Assembly (NCBI GenBank): GCA_902825855.1
Contig: CADECW010000039.1
Coordinates: 1 to 37,233, forward strand
Length of the DNA stretch: 37,233 nt
DNA from: an uncultured Rhodospirillales bacterium
GTDB taxonomy: Bacteria; Pseudomonadota; Alphaproteobacteria; Reyranellales; Reyranellaceae
Direction: 5' to 3'
Shown here piece by piece: positions 7,501 through 16,603 of this stretch. Position numbers and translations under genes: made by a program. Position 1 is the stretch's first letter; each line of letters starts with the position of its first letter. The notes beneath the pieces were generated by a model. That model saw nothing but the letters and a program-made list of their open reading frames with translations. It was not told the origin of the DNA and made no database searches.

Positions 7501-8844
7501 ATGGATGCCGCCTCGCGTGACCGAACCCTCGCACCTTCGACCGTTGCTCTCGCCCTGGCGGACGCCGAACGCCGCGGCTTTCGCCTGGCCGTGATCGGCC
7601 GCGCCTGCGCACTGTCCGCGATCGCCGCTTTCTATCTTATTGTCTTTCCCTGGCCAAACAACCTGCCGATGGCTGGCGTGTTCCTGGCGTTCGCCGCGGC
7701 GGGCCTTGTTCCGCTGGCGCTAATCGGCAGTCGCCTGGAGCGCCCGGCGCGCTTTGCCCTGTTCGCTGTCGATGTCGTGGCGATCGCCGCCATGCTCGCC
7801 TTCGGGCCGCTCAGCACCGGCGACGATATCCCGCAGAACCTCATCTTCCTGTCGAGTCGTCACGTCTACTTCTTCGTGCTGGTGGCGCTCTCCCTCCTCA
7901 CTTTGTCGCCGGCACTGGTCCTGTGGACCGGATTTCTCGGCGTCTCTGGCCTCGCCGCTGCCACGGCGGCGATCATGGCCGGCATGGAGCGTGTCGTGAG
8001 CTTTTCCGACCTGCCGCGTGGCCCGACGCGCGAGCAGTTCATGGCCGTCGTCGCGAGCCCGGATTTCCTGAACCTGCCCGTCCGAGTGAACGAGGGGATG
8101 GTGCTGGCGCTGGTGACGGCGCTGGCCGCGCTCGCCGTACATCGCGCCCGGGCGATGACCCGCGCCCACGCCGCCGTCGAGGAAAAGCGCAGCCGGCTGC
8201 AACGCTTGTTCGGTCGCTACGTGCCGGTGCAGGTGGCGGAGCAACTCGCCGAGGCAGGCCGTCTCGCGCCGGAGATGCGGGAGGCGTCGGTGCTCTTCGC
8301 CGACATCGAAGGCTTTACCGGGATCGCCGAGCAGCTGCCGCCCGCCGAGGTCATCGGCCTGTTGAATGGCTTCTTCGGCGCCACGACCGACATAATCGAT
8401 CGCCACAACGGCGTGGTGGTAAACCATGTAGGAGATGCACTGATCGCAGCCTTCAACGCGCCGCTGATGGTCGCGGACTTCGCCGGCCGAGCCGTCGCTG
8501 CCGCCGGCGCCCTGCAGGCGCTGGTCGCCGCCCGCGACTTCGACGGCCATCGATTGCGCGTGCGCATCGGTATTGCGACCGGCCCCGTAGCCGCCGGCAC
8601 CGTGGGCGGCGCCGAGCGACAGACCTACACGCTCTACGGCGACACTGTGAACCTGGCGCAGCGGCTCGAACGATTGAACAAGGAGCTGGGCACAGACTGC
8701 CTCGTCTGCGGCCGCACCTACAGCGAGGCGAAGCGGGGAGGGATCGACGCAAGGCCGGTCGGTCAGACGCAGGTGCGCGGGCGCGGGGAGCCGGTGGAGG
8801 TCTTTTCGATCGTACGCCAAGCGGCAGCTTCGAACCTCAACTGA
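7501..8844 (+). CDS. Membrane-bound class III adenylate/guanylate cyclase
   Basis: A 447-residue protein with about five or six membrane helices in residues 30-215 and a C-terminal class III nucleotide cyclase domain (about 260-440). A short linker (RLFGRYVPVQVAEQL) joins them, as in many alphaproteobacterial cyclases. Metal-binding aspartates are D268 in LFADIEGFTG and D312 in HVGDALIAAF. The transition-state residues N384 and R388 sit in DTVNLAQRLE. At the purine-selecting positions, Asn308 replaces the usual Lys, and Thr377 takes the Asp/Thr position, giving a class IIIb-like Thr with a missing Lys. It should make cAMP, or possibly cGMP, at the inner face of the membrane. The ATG at 7501 has no strong ribosome site. 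The gene diverges from the VOC cluster. Confidence 0.92.
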   Translation: MDAASRDRTLAPSTVALALADAERRGFRLAVIGRACALSAIAAFYLIVFPWPNNLPMAGVFLAFAAAGLVPLALIGSRLERPARFALFAVDVVAIAAMLAFGPLSTGDDIPQNLIFLSSRHVYFFVLVALSLLTLSPALVLWTGFLGVSGLAAATAAIMAGMERVVSFSDLPRGPTREQFMAVVASPDFLNLPVRVNEGMVLALVTALAALAVHRARAMTRAHAAVEEKRSRLQRLFGRYVPVQVAEQLAEAGRLAPEMREASVLFADIEGFTGIAEQLPPAEVIGLLNGFFGATTDIIDRHNGVVVNHVGDALIAAFNAPLMVADFAGRAVAAAGALQALVAARDFDGHRLRVRIGIATGPVAAGTVGGAERQTYTLYGDTVNLAQRLERLNKELGTDCLVCGRTYSEAKRGGIDARPVGQTQVRGRGEPVEVFSIVRQAAASNLN

Positions 8845-9072
8845 TCAACTCCGTGCTGACTCTATCCGGCCATCGGACTGGATAGATCTGGAAAGGTGCC
8901 AGCAGTGCTTGCATGACAAAAGTAGCAGCAGGTCTGATCGCCTTGACGCTGTTGCGGCGTCTCTCGAAAACGTATGCTGATGTTGTGCTTCGGATCGACC
9001 GATGTTCCCTTGGCATGGCGGTCGAGAATGCTCCCGCGTCAGGCCAGGTCCTATCCCGTTTCTGCCACTGCC

Positions 9073-10074
9073 TCACACATTCGGGATCAGGAATTGCTTG
9101 TTGACGCAGTTCTCCAGCCGTCCGTCGCGCAGATAGCGTGCCGCGGTGCGGGCCGCGAAGGCCCGGTTATCGCGCATGCTCTCGGGCGTGTAAAAAGCCG
9201 AATGCGGTGTCAGCAAGAGGCGATGGCGGATCCAGTCCTCGCTCCTCTGCCATGCTGCGATCAGCCGGCGTTGCGGGTTCGCCGGTTCCTCCGGCAGCAC
9301 GTCGAGTCCGGCCGCCTGAACCGTGCCGTCCTTCATTGCGTCGTGCAGCGCATCGATGTCCACCACCGGGCCGCGCGCGGTGTTGATAAGGATCAACCCC
9401 CGTTTGGCGGCGGCAAATGCCTCGGCGCCGATCAGTCCACGCGTCTCGGCTGTCAGCGGCGTGTGGATGCTGACGAAGTCGCATTGCCCCATCAGTTCGG
9501 CGAGCGTGTCGGCGCGGCGCACGCCGATTGCGAACTGATAGCCGTTCGGTTGGTACGGGTCGTAGAACACCACGTCCATGTCGAAGGCCTTCGCGCGGAG
9601 CGCCGCCGCGGTGCCGATCCGGCCCATGCCGACGACTCCAAATGTGCATATCGACAGACGGCGCCCGAATGGATTGTGCTGCGGGCGCCAGTTGCCCTTC
9701 AGGTCCGCGCGCAATTCCGAATCATGATAGGCGACGCTCTTCGCGAGGGTCATCATCAGGGCGATCGCGTGGTCGGCGACCTCCCGAGTGCCGTAGTCCG
9801 GCACATTGCAGACCGGAATGCCCAGCTTTCCGAAACGCTCGATGTCGACATCGTCGTAACCGACGCCGTACTTCACGAAAATACGGCAGGCTTGCAGCTT
9901 GTCGATGTATGGCGGAGGGCACCCGCCGACGACTGCGTCCGCCTTCGCCCATTGCTCGTCGCTGACGTCTTCGAATTTTTCTCGGAATTCCAGCTCGAAC
10001 CCGGAGCCGACAGCTTCGGTCGCGACCGGTACAAGCCAAGCCGGCAAGTTCGGCCAGAGGATGCGCATCGCCAT
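9073..10074 (-). CDS. D-isomer-specific 2-hydroxyacid dehydrogenase (CtBP/phosphoglycerate dehydrogenase type)
   Basis: A 333-residue NAD(P)-dependent dehydrogenase that interconverts a D-2-hydroxyacid and the 2-oxoacid. The Rossmann motif GxGxxG is at G149-G154 (GMGRIG), followed by an acidic residue near 172 (FYDPY) that favours NAD. The catalytic trio is Arg234 (NTARGPVVD), Glu263 (PEEP) and His291 (TPHSAF). Length is normal for the family and the substrate is unknown. The ATG at 10074 is chosen because an AAGGAG site lies six bases upstream and the conserved fold starts here; an in-frame ATG 96 bases further upstream adds a non-conserved Arg/Trp-rich tail. It is divergent from the D-aminoacylase-like gene with a 214-base gap, so the two may be co-regulated. 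Confidence 0.93.
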   Translation of the reverse strand: MAMRILWPNLPAWLVPVATEAVGSGFELEFREKFEDVSDEQWAKADAVVGGCPPPYIDKLQACRIFVKYGVGYDDVDIERFGKLGIPVCNVPDYGTREVADHAIALMMTLAKSVAYHDSELRADLKGNWRPQHNPFGRRLSICTFGVVGMGRIGTAAALRAKAFDMDVVFYDPYQPNGYQFAIGVRRADTLAELMGQCDFVSIHTPLTAETRGLIGAEAFAAAKRGLILINTARGPVVDIDALHDAMKDGTVQAAGLDVLPEEPANPQRRLIAAWQRSEDWIRHRLLLTPHSAFYTPESMRDNRAFAARTAARYLRDGRLENCVNKQFLIPNV

Positions 10075-10288
10075 GACGTCTCCTTCGTTCGATGTCGTGG
10101 CCAAAGTGCCATCGCTCCCGCGCCATGACCAGACGCGAGCAACGGGCCGGGACAGCCGATGCGGTCGCAAGGGGTCCTACGAAAGGAGAAGCCGGGATCT
10201 GCCCGCCTGACGGATTTCGACGAGGCGACGTTGTTGACCGATGGGGCCGCCGTAACGATCCTTCGACGGCAAAGCAGGAGGGATCCTC

Positions 10289-11956
10289 ATGGGCTACGAC
10301 ATTGCCATCCGCAGCGGCACGCTGGTGGACGGCACCGGTTCGACGCCAGTGCGCGCCGACGTCGGCATCGAGAACGGGCTGATTACCGCGATCGGTCATC
10401 TCGAAGGTACCGCAAGGCGCGAGATCGACGCCGAAGGAATGACGGTAACCCCGGGCTTCGTCGACATTCACACCCATCTCGACGCCCAGATCGGCTGGGA
10501 CCCGGACTGCACGCCGGTCAGCTGGCATGGCGTGACGACGGCGTTGCTCGGCAATTGCGGCGTCACGTTCGCGCCTTGCCATCCGCAAGACAAAGAGCTG
10601 CTGGCCGGCATGATGGAGACGGTCGAGGACATCCCGCGCCATGCCATCCTGAACGGGCTGCCGTGGTCGTGGGAAGACTACGGCGGCTACCTCGACGCGA
10701 TAGAGAGGCTGCGGCCCGGCATCAACGTCGCGGGCCTCGTTGGCCACAGCGCGGTGCGCTTCTATGTAATGGGCGAACGCGCCGTCGAGGAGCAGGCGAG
10801 CGCCGAGGAGCGGGCCGAGATGGCTGCCGTGGTGGCTCGATCGATCGACCGCGGCGCGGTCGGTTTCTCGACCAACCGGTTCGCCCCGCATAAGCTGCCC
10901 GACGGGCGGTCGATACCGGGAACGTTCGCCGATCCCGTCGAGCTGGTAGAGATCGCCAAGGTGGTAGCGCCGCGCGGTGCGCTGATGCAGGCGGTCGGCG
11001 CCGACAATGCGGTCCTGCGCACCATCGCCGATGCCGCCGGCGGCCGCTTGCTGTTCAGCTACGGCAGCGGCGGTGGTGATCTGGCGCTCGCGCGGGAGCG
11101 CCGGGCAACTCTCGAACAGCTTTGCGCCGGCCGCGACATGACGGCGATCACCCAGGTGCGGGCATCCGGCATGATCTATGGCCTGCAGGCCGGCCTGCCG
11201 GTGCGTGGCGCCGCCTGGTCGCGCCTGCGTCGCTTGCCGAGTCTCGCGGCGCGGGTGGCCGCACTCGGCGATGCCGACTTCCACGCTCAGCTGATCGGAG
11301 AGGCAAAGGCCAACGGCTTCAAGCAGAACCTCGGGACGCCGGTCGAGAAGGTGTTCTACCTGGGCGACGGGCCGACGCCCGCCTACACCGCGGGTGAGGA
11401 GATGAACCTCGTGGCCATGGCGCAGGCGCGGGGCGAACATTGGGCGGAGACCTTCCTGCGGCTGGGCCGCGAGACCAAGGGCAAGGCCTTGTTCACCCTG
11501 CGCATGTTCAATTCGGACCTCGAGGCGCTCAGCCACATGTTCAAGAGCGACCGCTGCTTCCCGAGTCTGGGCGACGCCGGCGCGCACGTCACGCAGGTGA
11601 TGGACGCCGGTTGGGCGACCTTCATCCTGGCCTACTGGGTGCGGGAGACCGGATTCTTCAGCCTTGAGCAGGCGGTGCGCCGCATGACCGCGGTACCGGC
11701 CCGCATCATGGGCCTGCCGGATCGCGGCACGCTCGAGGTCGGCAAGCGCGCCGACATCAACGTGTTCGACGCCAATACGGTGAGCGAGCGGCAGCCTGAG
11801 CTGGTGCACGACTTCCCCGGCGGCGCGGCGCGTTTCATCCAGCGCGCTACCGGATACAAGGCGACCATCGTGAACGGTGCGGTGAACGTGCTTGACGGCG
11901 AGCACACGGGCGAGCGGGCTGGGTCCGTGCTGCGCCATGCGGCGCCAACACATTGA
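10289..11956 (+). CDS. N-acyl-D-amino-acid deacylase family amidohydrolase
   Basis: A 555-residue metal-dependent hydrolase of the D-aminoacylase/amidohydrolase-3 group. The N-terminal beta-sandwich strand (DIAIRSGTLVDGTG) leads to the metal pair His61/His63 in GFVDIHTHLDAQ. Cys90 in LGNCGVTFAPC matches the metal-bridging cysteine of D-aminoacylases. The SLGDAGAHVTQ segment carries the conserved catalytic Asp. The C-terminal strands (VGKRADINVFD, KATIVNGAVN) complete the small domain. It would hydrolyse N-acyl-D-amino acids or a related amide. An AGGAGGG site eight bases upstream fixes the ATG at 10289. No signal peptide is present. Its neighbour across the divergent promoter acts on D-2-hydroxyacids, which suggests a D-amino-acid or D-hydroxyacid salvage theme (inference). 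Confidence 0.92.
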   Translation: MGYDIAIRSGTLVDGTGSTPVRADVGIENGLITAIGHLEGTARREIDAEGMTVTPGFVDIHTHLDAQIGWDPDCTPVSWHGVTTALLGNCGVTFAPCHPQDKELLAGMMETVEDIPRHAILNGLPWSWEDYGGYLDAIERLRPGINVAGLVGHSAVRFYVMGERAVEEQASAEERAEMAAVVARSIDRGAVGFSTNRFAPHKLPDGRSIPGTFADPVELVEIAKVVAPRGALMQAVGADNAVLRTIADAAGGRLLFSYGSGGGDLALARERRATLEQLCAGRDMTAITQVRASGMIYGLQAGLPVRGAAWSRLRRLPSLAARVAALGDADFHAQLIGEAKANGFKQNLGTPVEKVFYLGDGPTPAYTAGEEMNLVAMAQARGEHWAETFLRLGRETKGKALFTLRMFNSDLEALSHMFKSDRCFPSLGDAGAHVTQVMDAGWATFILAYWVRETGFFSLEQAVRRMTAVPARIMGLPDRGTLEVGKRADINVFDANTVSERQPELVHDFPGGAARFIQRATGYKATIVNGAVNVLDGEHTGERAGSVLRHAAPTH

Positions 11957-12124
11957 AGAGGAGTGGTGCCCAGGGGCGGCATGCAACTATTGCAACAAGG
12001 TGCATAAGGGTTTTGCAAAGTATTGTCCTGTTCGCGTTCGCGATAGAACACTTCTGGCGGGCGTCGGCGCATAGTGGTCTTTGCGCCTTTCAAGTTCGGT
12101 GCTGATCGATTGCAGTCTTACCCG

Positions 12125-12589
12125 CTATCGCATTTGCCGGATCGCATTCACTTCCTGATACAGGCCGAGCTTTCTCGCGCAATAGTGCCAGTGGCCCACG
12201 CCGTCCTTATCGAAGATGATTTTCTTGGCCAGTTTCGCAGACCTATCACCATCGAGTGCAATGCGGCGAGCTTCGCTTGAATCGATAGTGCGAGCCTCGA
12301 TTTCTTTCGTGTAGGCGATGACCGTCCGCGCCTGGAACTGCAAACGGCCCATCGACAATTCGCCATTGGCGTCGCGGACGATCACAGCATCCGGATCAGC
12401 TTTTCCATGGGTTTCGCACTCCGCCAACCGCGCGACCACAATATCCTTCATTGCATCGACGGTCGTGCCCATACCATCTGCCAATACCTGAGCCTGTGCC
12501 GTCGAACCCGGGAAGGTCGCCACCCCCAGGCCCAAAGCTGTTCCATGCAAAACGAGCAATGCAGCTACTCGTGAAGAGACATGGCTCAT
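12125..12589 (-). CDS. Small secreted lysozyme/transglycosylase-like protein
   Basis: A 154-residue protein with a signal peptide (hydrophobic residues 8-25, likely cleavage near AQA at 31-33). The mature part has Glu57/Glu59 in AECETHG, then SMGRLQFQ at 79-86, and later HWHYCARKLG. An early Glu followed by an S-x-G-x-x-Q-F element is the layout of the catalytic Glu and the GLMQ-like motif in soluble lytic transglycosylases. I infer a compact lysozyme-like domain acting on peptidoglycan in the periplasm. Cys58 and Cys137 could form a disulfide. A GAGAGGAG ribosome site precedes the ATG at 12589. It faces the RTX gene across a 663-base divergent gap. The secreted nature is well supported; the enzymatic call is moderate. 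Confidence 0.75.
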   Translation of the reverse strand: MSHVSSRVAALLVLHGTALGLGVATFPGSTAQAQVLADGMGTTVDAMKDIVVARLAECETHGKADPDAVIVRDANGELSMGRLQFQARTVIAYTKEIEARTIDSSEARRIALDGDRSAKLAKKIIFDKDGVGHWHYCARKLGLYQEVNAIRQMR

Positions 12590-13252
12590 GGCGAACTCCT
12601 CTCCGCAATGAACACGTCACATCGGAGTTGGTTCCCATTGATTGTCGAGTGGCGGCGCCGGGCGTGGAGAAGCCGAATGAGCGGCGATAGGCGGTCCTGT
12701 GCAGCGCGTTGACGCCCCCCGTTGCAGGGGCGCGCTGCCGCCTGACGTCGGGCTGCGACCCCTACTTTGTAAAGTGAAGCCATTGGAACAAGCGCTTCGC
12801 CGAAGGGGCGAGGCAAGGTTACTGCCGAGGAGGCAGGATAGCCTCGAGCCGAGACCGCATGAGAGAACATGCTGCTCCATCAGCATGTGGGGAAGGCCAT
12901 CGCTACGCCGCTCCACGCCCGCCGGCGAGGGGCGCAATATGGTCATTGGAGACTGGCTGAGCTGATTTTGAGGCTGGCTGCTGCACCCTACCGAACGGTC
13001 CGTATTTTGACTGGCGGGGCATTCTGCGCCGCTGTGAAGGCCTGTGGACGACGAGTCGATGATGGGCCGTATACACGCAAGGTACTCTGCCTGCTAAGAG
13101 GCCGAGTGCGCAGGCCGGCTTCGTGTAGGATCGACCGGGGAGAAGAAGGTCGGCTTCGAGACTCGCGCCGGCGCACTCAGGGACCGCACTGCTGGGCGAC
13201 AAGCGTCTGACGACGCCGCAGCCCATTTGAAAAGGGACGTCGAAAGAAACTC
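12590..13252. other. Long divergent intergenic region
   Basis: 663 bases between two divergent genes. It should hold promoters for both the secreted lysozyme-like protein and the RTX protein. Open frames here are arginine-rich GC shadows without ribosome sites or domains. The only clear structure is the inverted repeat at 12701-12738, listed separately. No tRNA or transposase trace was recognised. Confidence 0.5.
12701..12738. repeat. Inverted repeat, potential two-stage hairpin
   Basis: Perfect 8-base arms GCAGCGCG (12701-12708) and CGCGCTGC (12731-12738) are separated by 22 bases. Inside them CCCC and GGGG can pair again around an eight-base loop. There is no T-tract on either side, so it is not a standard intrinsic terminator. 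It could be an operator, an attenuator or a relic repeat. Confidence 0.45.
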
Positions 13253-16200
13253 ATGACTCGACAGATTACCGACATCGACTTCACTTTCGTCTCCAGCATC
13301 AATCCGGGCGACGGGTTGATGTACATGGTCTACGACGCCACGGTGGCGGACAGCTACCAGGTCGAAATCTCCTCGCTGAGCTACTACGTCTTTCGACAGG
13401 CATCGCCGGACTGGGAGGCCAGCGACACGGTCACCGTGGGCGCGGCAGCGGGAACCTTCGAGACCGGAGCCGGCATCGACACGCTGTCGGTCCAGACCAT
13501 CACCTGGCCGATGCGCCTGTTCGCCGGGTCGGGCGATGACCAGATCAATCCTGCGACGTCCGGCTTCGATCCGGGCGCGATCTACAAGCTCGAGGCCTAT
13601 GGCGGCTCGGGCAATGACACGATCAATGGCGGGTCGGACGACGACACGCTATACGGCGACAAGGCCAATTCGTTCACCGGCAATCCGGTAATCGCGTCGG
13701 TGACGCTGGCGTCCTACGACACGCAGGGCGACGGCGACGACGTCGTCTTCGGCTACGGCGGCGACGACACGATCGAGGGCAACGGCGGCGACGACCAACT
13801 GCACGGCGGCGACGGCTCCGACACGATCGACGGCGGCGCCGGCAGCGACTTCCTTTACGGCGGCCCTCGCGGCCGCGGCTATCTCGATGTCCTGACCGGC
13901 GGCGCCGACAGCGATGCCTTCATGCTGAGTTACAGCGACAGCGGGTCGAACTCGGGCTCGTCCTTCTGGTCTGGATACTTCGCCGCATCGGCGCAGGATT
14001 TCGCCAGCACCGCCGTCGGCGACGTCATTCAGAACATCGCCGACGAGACCACTGAGGAGATCGCCAAGGGCATCATCGGGGCCTCGCTTGGCGCGGCGGG
14101 CGGCGTGCTGGCCGAGACGTTCGTCAACCTGATCGAATCCCTCATCGCAAGTGCGACGCCGGCATCTGCCAACCAGGACGCGATGGTGGTCACCGACTTC
14201 GATCCCCGGCGCGACGTCCTCATGCTTCCCCTGCAGAAAACCGTCTCGGAGACCCTCACCGCCACGGTCGTCACGGCGATCCAGGTGCCTGGCGGCGAGG
14301 GAGACGCCAAGGCCTTGGAATTCTCGGCCGGCGGCAAGGTCTATGCCTATGTCGAGCTGAGCGCCGACTTCCTGAGCGCCATGGGGATCGCGGCGGACAG
14401 CGATGCCGCGGCCCAGGTTCTGAACAATCTCGTGAACCTCAGCAGCGCTCTCGAATCGAAGAACGGCGCTGTCGGCTTCACAAATCTCGTCAGTTCAACG
14501 ATCAGCAACGCGCTGCCGGGCGGCGGCTTCCAGTCGCAGCAGGCCACTCTGCCTCTCGATCTTGGTGTCGAGGTGTTCGGCGCTGTCGGCGGCCTGGTGA
14601 TCTCCAACGGTGAGTCGCAAACCTTCGGCCACGTCCTGGCCGGTACCGACTATACCGACATACTGTCGACCAACTCGAAGGTGATCGGCTTCGACCAGCT
14701 TACGCTGGCGACGACTGCCGCCTATATCCACGGCTTCGGCGGCGGCGACGTGATCTACGGCACGGCTTCTGCCGACACCCTTTTCGGCGACGACGGCAAC
14801 GACTTCGTCTACAGCTTCGTCTCCACGGTGAACGGTGATGGCGGCATCGACCCCGAGAGCGTGTCGGGCGGCGCCGGCGACGACACGCTGTACGGCGGCG
14901 GCAGCGCCGGCGTGTTCGACGGCGGCACCGGCTCCGATACGTTCGGCGTCGTCCATCTGCCGCTCCTGGGTCCGGCCAAGCAGCTCGAGGTCGACCTTAC
15001 AGCAGGCTACGCGGCCGAGCGGGCGGCACCCGCCAACACCAGTGCTCCGGTCAGCAGCACGGCGCCGTTTCCAGGCACCGGCCCGAACAAGGTGCCAAAC
15101 AGCTACGAGCTGATCAGCATCGAGAACGCCATCGGCGGCAAGCTCAACGACTGGATCAAGGCCGCCAACGGTTCGAGTATCGAGGGCGGCGCCGGCGCAG
15201 ATTATCTCGATGCGAACGCCGGCAACGTGACCGTGAGCTACAGCACGTCCACGCAAGGCGTGACCGTCCAGCTCCTCCAGAACGGCTCGAAGGCCTCGGG
15301 CGGCGACGCCGAGGGCGACGTGATCGGCTACACCGACATCAACGACGTGGCGCGGCTGACCGGCTCCGCGAAGGACGATACGCTGGGCGCCTACATCGAC
15401 TATTCGTCCTCCCAGAATGAGCCGTTCATCCTGACCGGCGGCGGCGGCTCGGATATCTTCCAGTTCCTCGGCACCAACGGACCCGGAGCCGTCGCCGTCA
15501 GCGACTTCACCGTCTCCGCGACGGAGCGTGACCTCTTCGACGTCCGGGCCCTCGGCACGACCTCGTTCGACGAGATTTCCCAGGACGGCAATTCGTTCGT
15601 CGTGCAAACGTCGCCCGGCGGCTCGGTTCTGCTGTACGTCGACATGGCGAACTACGTCGCGCCGCTCACGGCTGCCGATTTCCTGTTCGCCGCCTCGAAC
15701 GGCTCGCTGTCGGTGGTGGCGCGCGACGACGCCTATATCGTCCACGAGGGTCAGTCGCTGACGACGACGGCGCAGATAGGGCTCACACTTAACGATCGAG
15801 ACGCGACCAACGTGTCGCTGCTGGCAGGCCCGGCGCACGGCACGCTGAAGCTCGCCGGCGACGGCAGCTTCAGCTACACGCCCGCCGCCGGTTACTTCGG
15901 CGTCGATTCGTTCTCGTATCGCTCGAGCAACGGCGGCAGCACGGACGACGCCCGAGTCTCGCTCTACGTCGTGCCGGTTTCGCAGGCAGCGACGCCCACG
16001 CTCGACCTGCTGGCGCTGTCGCCGGAGCAGCAGATCGCGGCGACCTATGCCGCCTTCGGCGGCCGCGCGGCCGACGCCGCGGGTTTCGAATTCTGGGTCG
16101 GTCAGTACGAGAGTGGCTTGCCGGTGCAGGGCCGGGGGATGGTGCTCGCCAACATCGCCAACTCGTTCGCGATCGGCGCCGAAGCTCAGACGCTCTATCC

Positions 16201-16603
16201 CCTCCTCGCCAACCCGCCGGGGGCGAGCGACGCTGAGATCGGCGCCTTCCTTGGCAGCGTCTATGACAAGCTGTTCAGCCGCGCTCCGGACGCCGCGGGG
16301 TTGGGCTACTGGGGGAACGAGATCCGGCAAGACCTGCAGGCCGGCCGCCCGGTCGGCTCGATTCTGGTCGACATCATGAGCGGGGCGCAGGACACGGCGG
16401 AGGGCAAGGATCTCACTAGCCTTATGGGCAAGGTGGCGGTGAGCTTGGCCTTCGTCGCGCAGCAGGAGCTGCACCACACGCAGTGGCAGGGCGCCAGCGA
16501 CATGGCGGCCGCCGCCCTCCTGCTCGATCCCGTGAGCGCGGAGCCGCACTCCGTGCTGATCGGCATCCGCAACGGCGAGTTCCTGATCGCCAATCACGGG
16601 TAG
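13253..16603 (+). CDS. Large RTX (hemolysin-type calcium-binding) protein with Ig/cadherin-like and DUF4214 domains
   Basis: A 1116-residue, Asp/Gly-rich, probably type I-secreted protein. RTX nonapeptide-like GGxGxDxLx repeats form clusters at about 116-135, 158-222 (the densest, e.g. GGDDTIEGN, GGDGSDTID), 494-525, 536-567 and 643-655. A hydrophobic helix (about 262-300) sits between clusters. A bacterial Ig/cadherin-like domain spans about 824-906 (HGTLKLAGDGSFSYTP). A DUF4214 region of two related units follows at about 920-1040 (YAAFGGRAADAAGFEFW and YDKLFSRAPDAAGLGYW). There is no N-terminal signal peptide, as expected for type I export via the C-terminus. No ABC exporter, membrane fusion protein or outer-membrane partner is in the window. 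The calcium repeats should fold on reaching the medium. The role (adhesin, S-layer-like or matrix protein) is not determined. The ATG has only a weak GGGACG/GAAAG site upstream. Confidence 0.92.
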   Translation: MTRQITDIDFTFVSSINPGDGLMYMVYDATVADSYQVEISSLSYYVFRQASPDWEASDTVTVGAAAGTFETGAGIDTLSVQTITWPMRLFAGSGDDQINPATSGFDPGAIYKLEAYGGSGNDTINGGSDDDTLYGDKANSFTGNPVIASVTLASYDTQGDGDDVVFGYGGDDTIEGNGGDDQLHGGDGSDTIDGGAGSDFLYGGPRGRGYLDVLTGGADSDAFMLSYSDSGSNSGSSFWSGYFAASAQDFASTAVGDVIQNIADETTEEIAKGIIGASLGAAGGVLAETFVNLIESLIASATPASANQDAMVVTDFDPRRDVLMLPLQKTVSETLTATVVTAIQVPGGEGDAKALEFSAGGKVYAYVELSADFLSAMGIAADSDAAAQVLNNLVNLSSALESKNGAVGFTNLVSSTISNALPGGGFQSQQATLPLDLGVEVFGAVGGLVISNGESQTFGHVLAGTDYTDILSTNSKVIGFDQLTLATTAAYIHGFGGGDVIYGTASADTLFGDDGNDFVYSFVSTVNGDGGIDPESVSGGAGDDTLYGGGSAGVFDGGTGSDTFGVVHLPLLGPAKQLEVDLTAGYAAERAAPANTSAPVSSTAPFPGTGPNKVPNSYELISIENAIGGKLNDWIKAANGSSIEGGAGADYLDANAGNVTVSYSTSTQGVTVQLLQNGSKASGGDAEGDVIGYTDINDVARLTGSAKDDTLGAYIDYSSSQNEPFILTGGGGSDIFQFLGTNGPGAVAVSDFTVSATERDLFDVRALGTTSFDEISQDGNSFVVQTSPGGSVLLYVDMANYVAPLTAADFLFAASNGSLSVVARDDAYIVHEGQSLTTTAQIGLTLNDRDATNVSLLAGPAHGTLKLAGDGSFSYTPAAGYFGVDSFSYRSSNGGSTDDARVSLYVVPVSQAATPTLDLLALSPEQQIAATYAAFGGRAADAAGFEFWVGQYESGLPVQGRGMVLANIANSFAIGAEAQTLYPLLANPPGASDAEIGAFLGSVYDKLFSRAPDAAGLGYWGNEIRQDLQAGRPVGSILVDIMSGAQDTAEGKDLTSLMGKVAVSLAFVAQQELHHTQWQGASDMAAAALLLDPVSAEPHSVLIGIRNGEFLIANHG

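Noticed and set aside
9722..11986. 754-codon minus-strand frame over the D-aminoacylase-like gene
   Set aside because: Arg/His-rich shadow of two well-supported genes; no recognisable protein features.
12699..13210. Overlapping plus-strand frames in the divergent gap before the RTX gene
   Set aside because: Arg-rich, no ribosome sites, no domains; typical GC-driven open frames.
13600..13930. Regular short-period repeat resembling a repeat array
   Set aside because: It is the DNA of RTX nonapeptide repeats in frame, not a CRISPR array or a noncoding tandem repeat; units vary and there are no spacers.
14495..16597. 700-codon minus-strand frame over the RTX gene
   Set aside because: Reverse complement of repetitive GC-rich coding sequence; the plus frame has RTX, cadherin-like and DUF4214 signatures.
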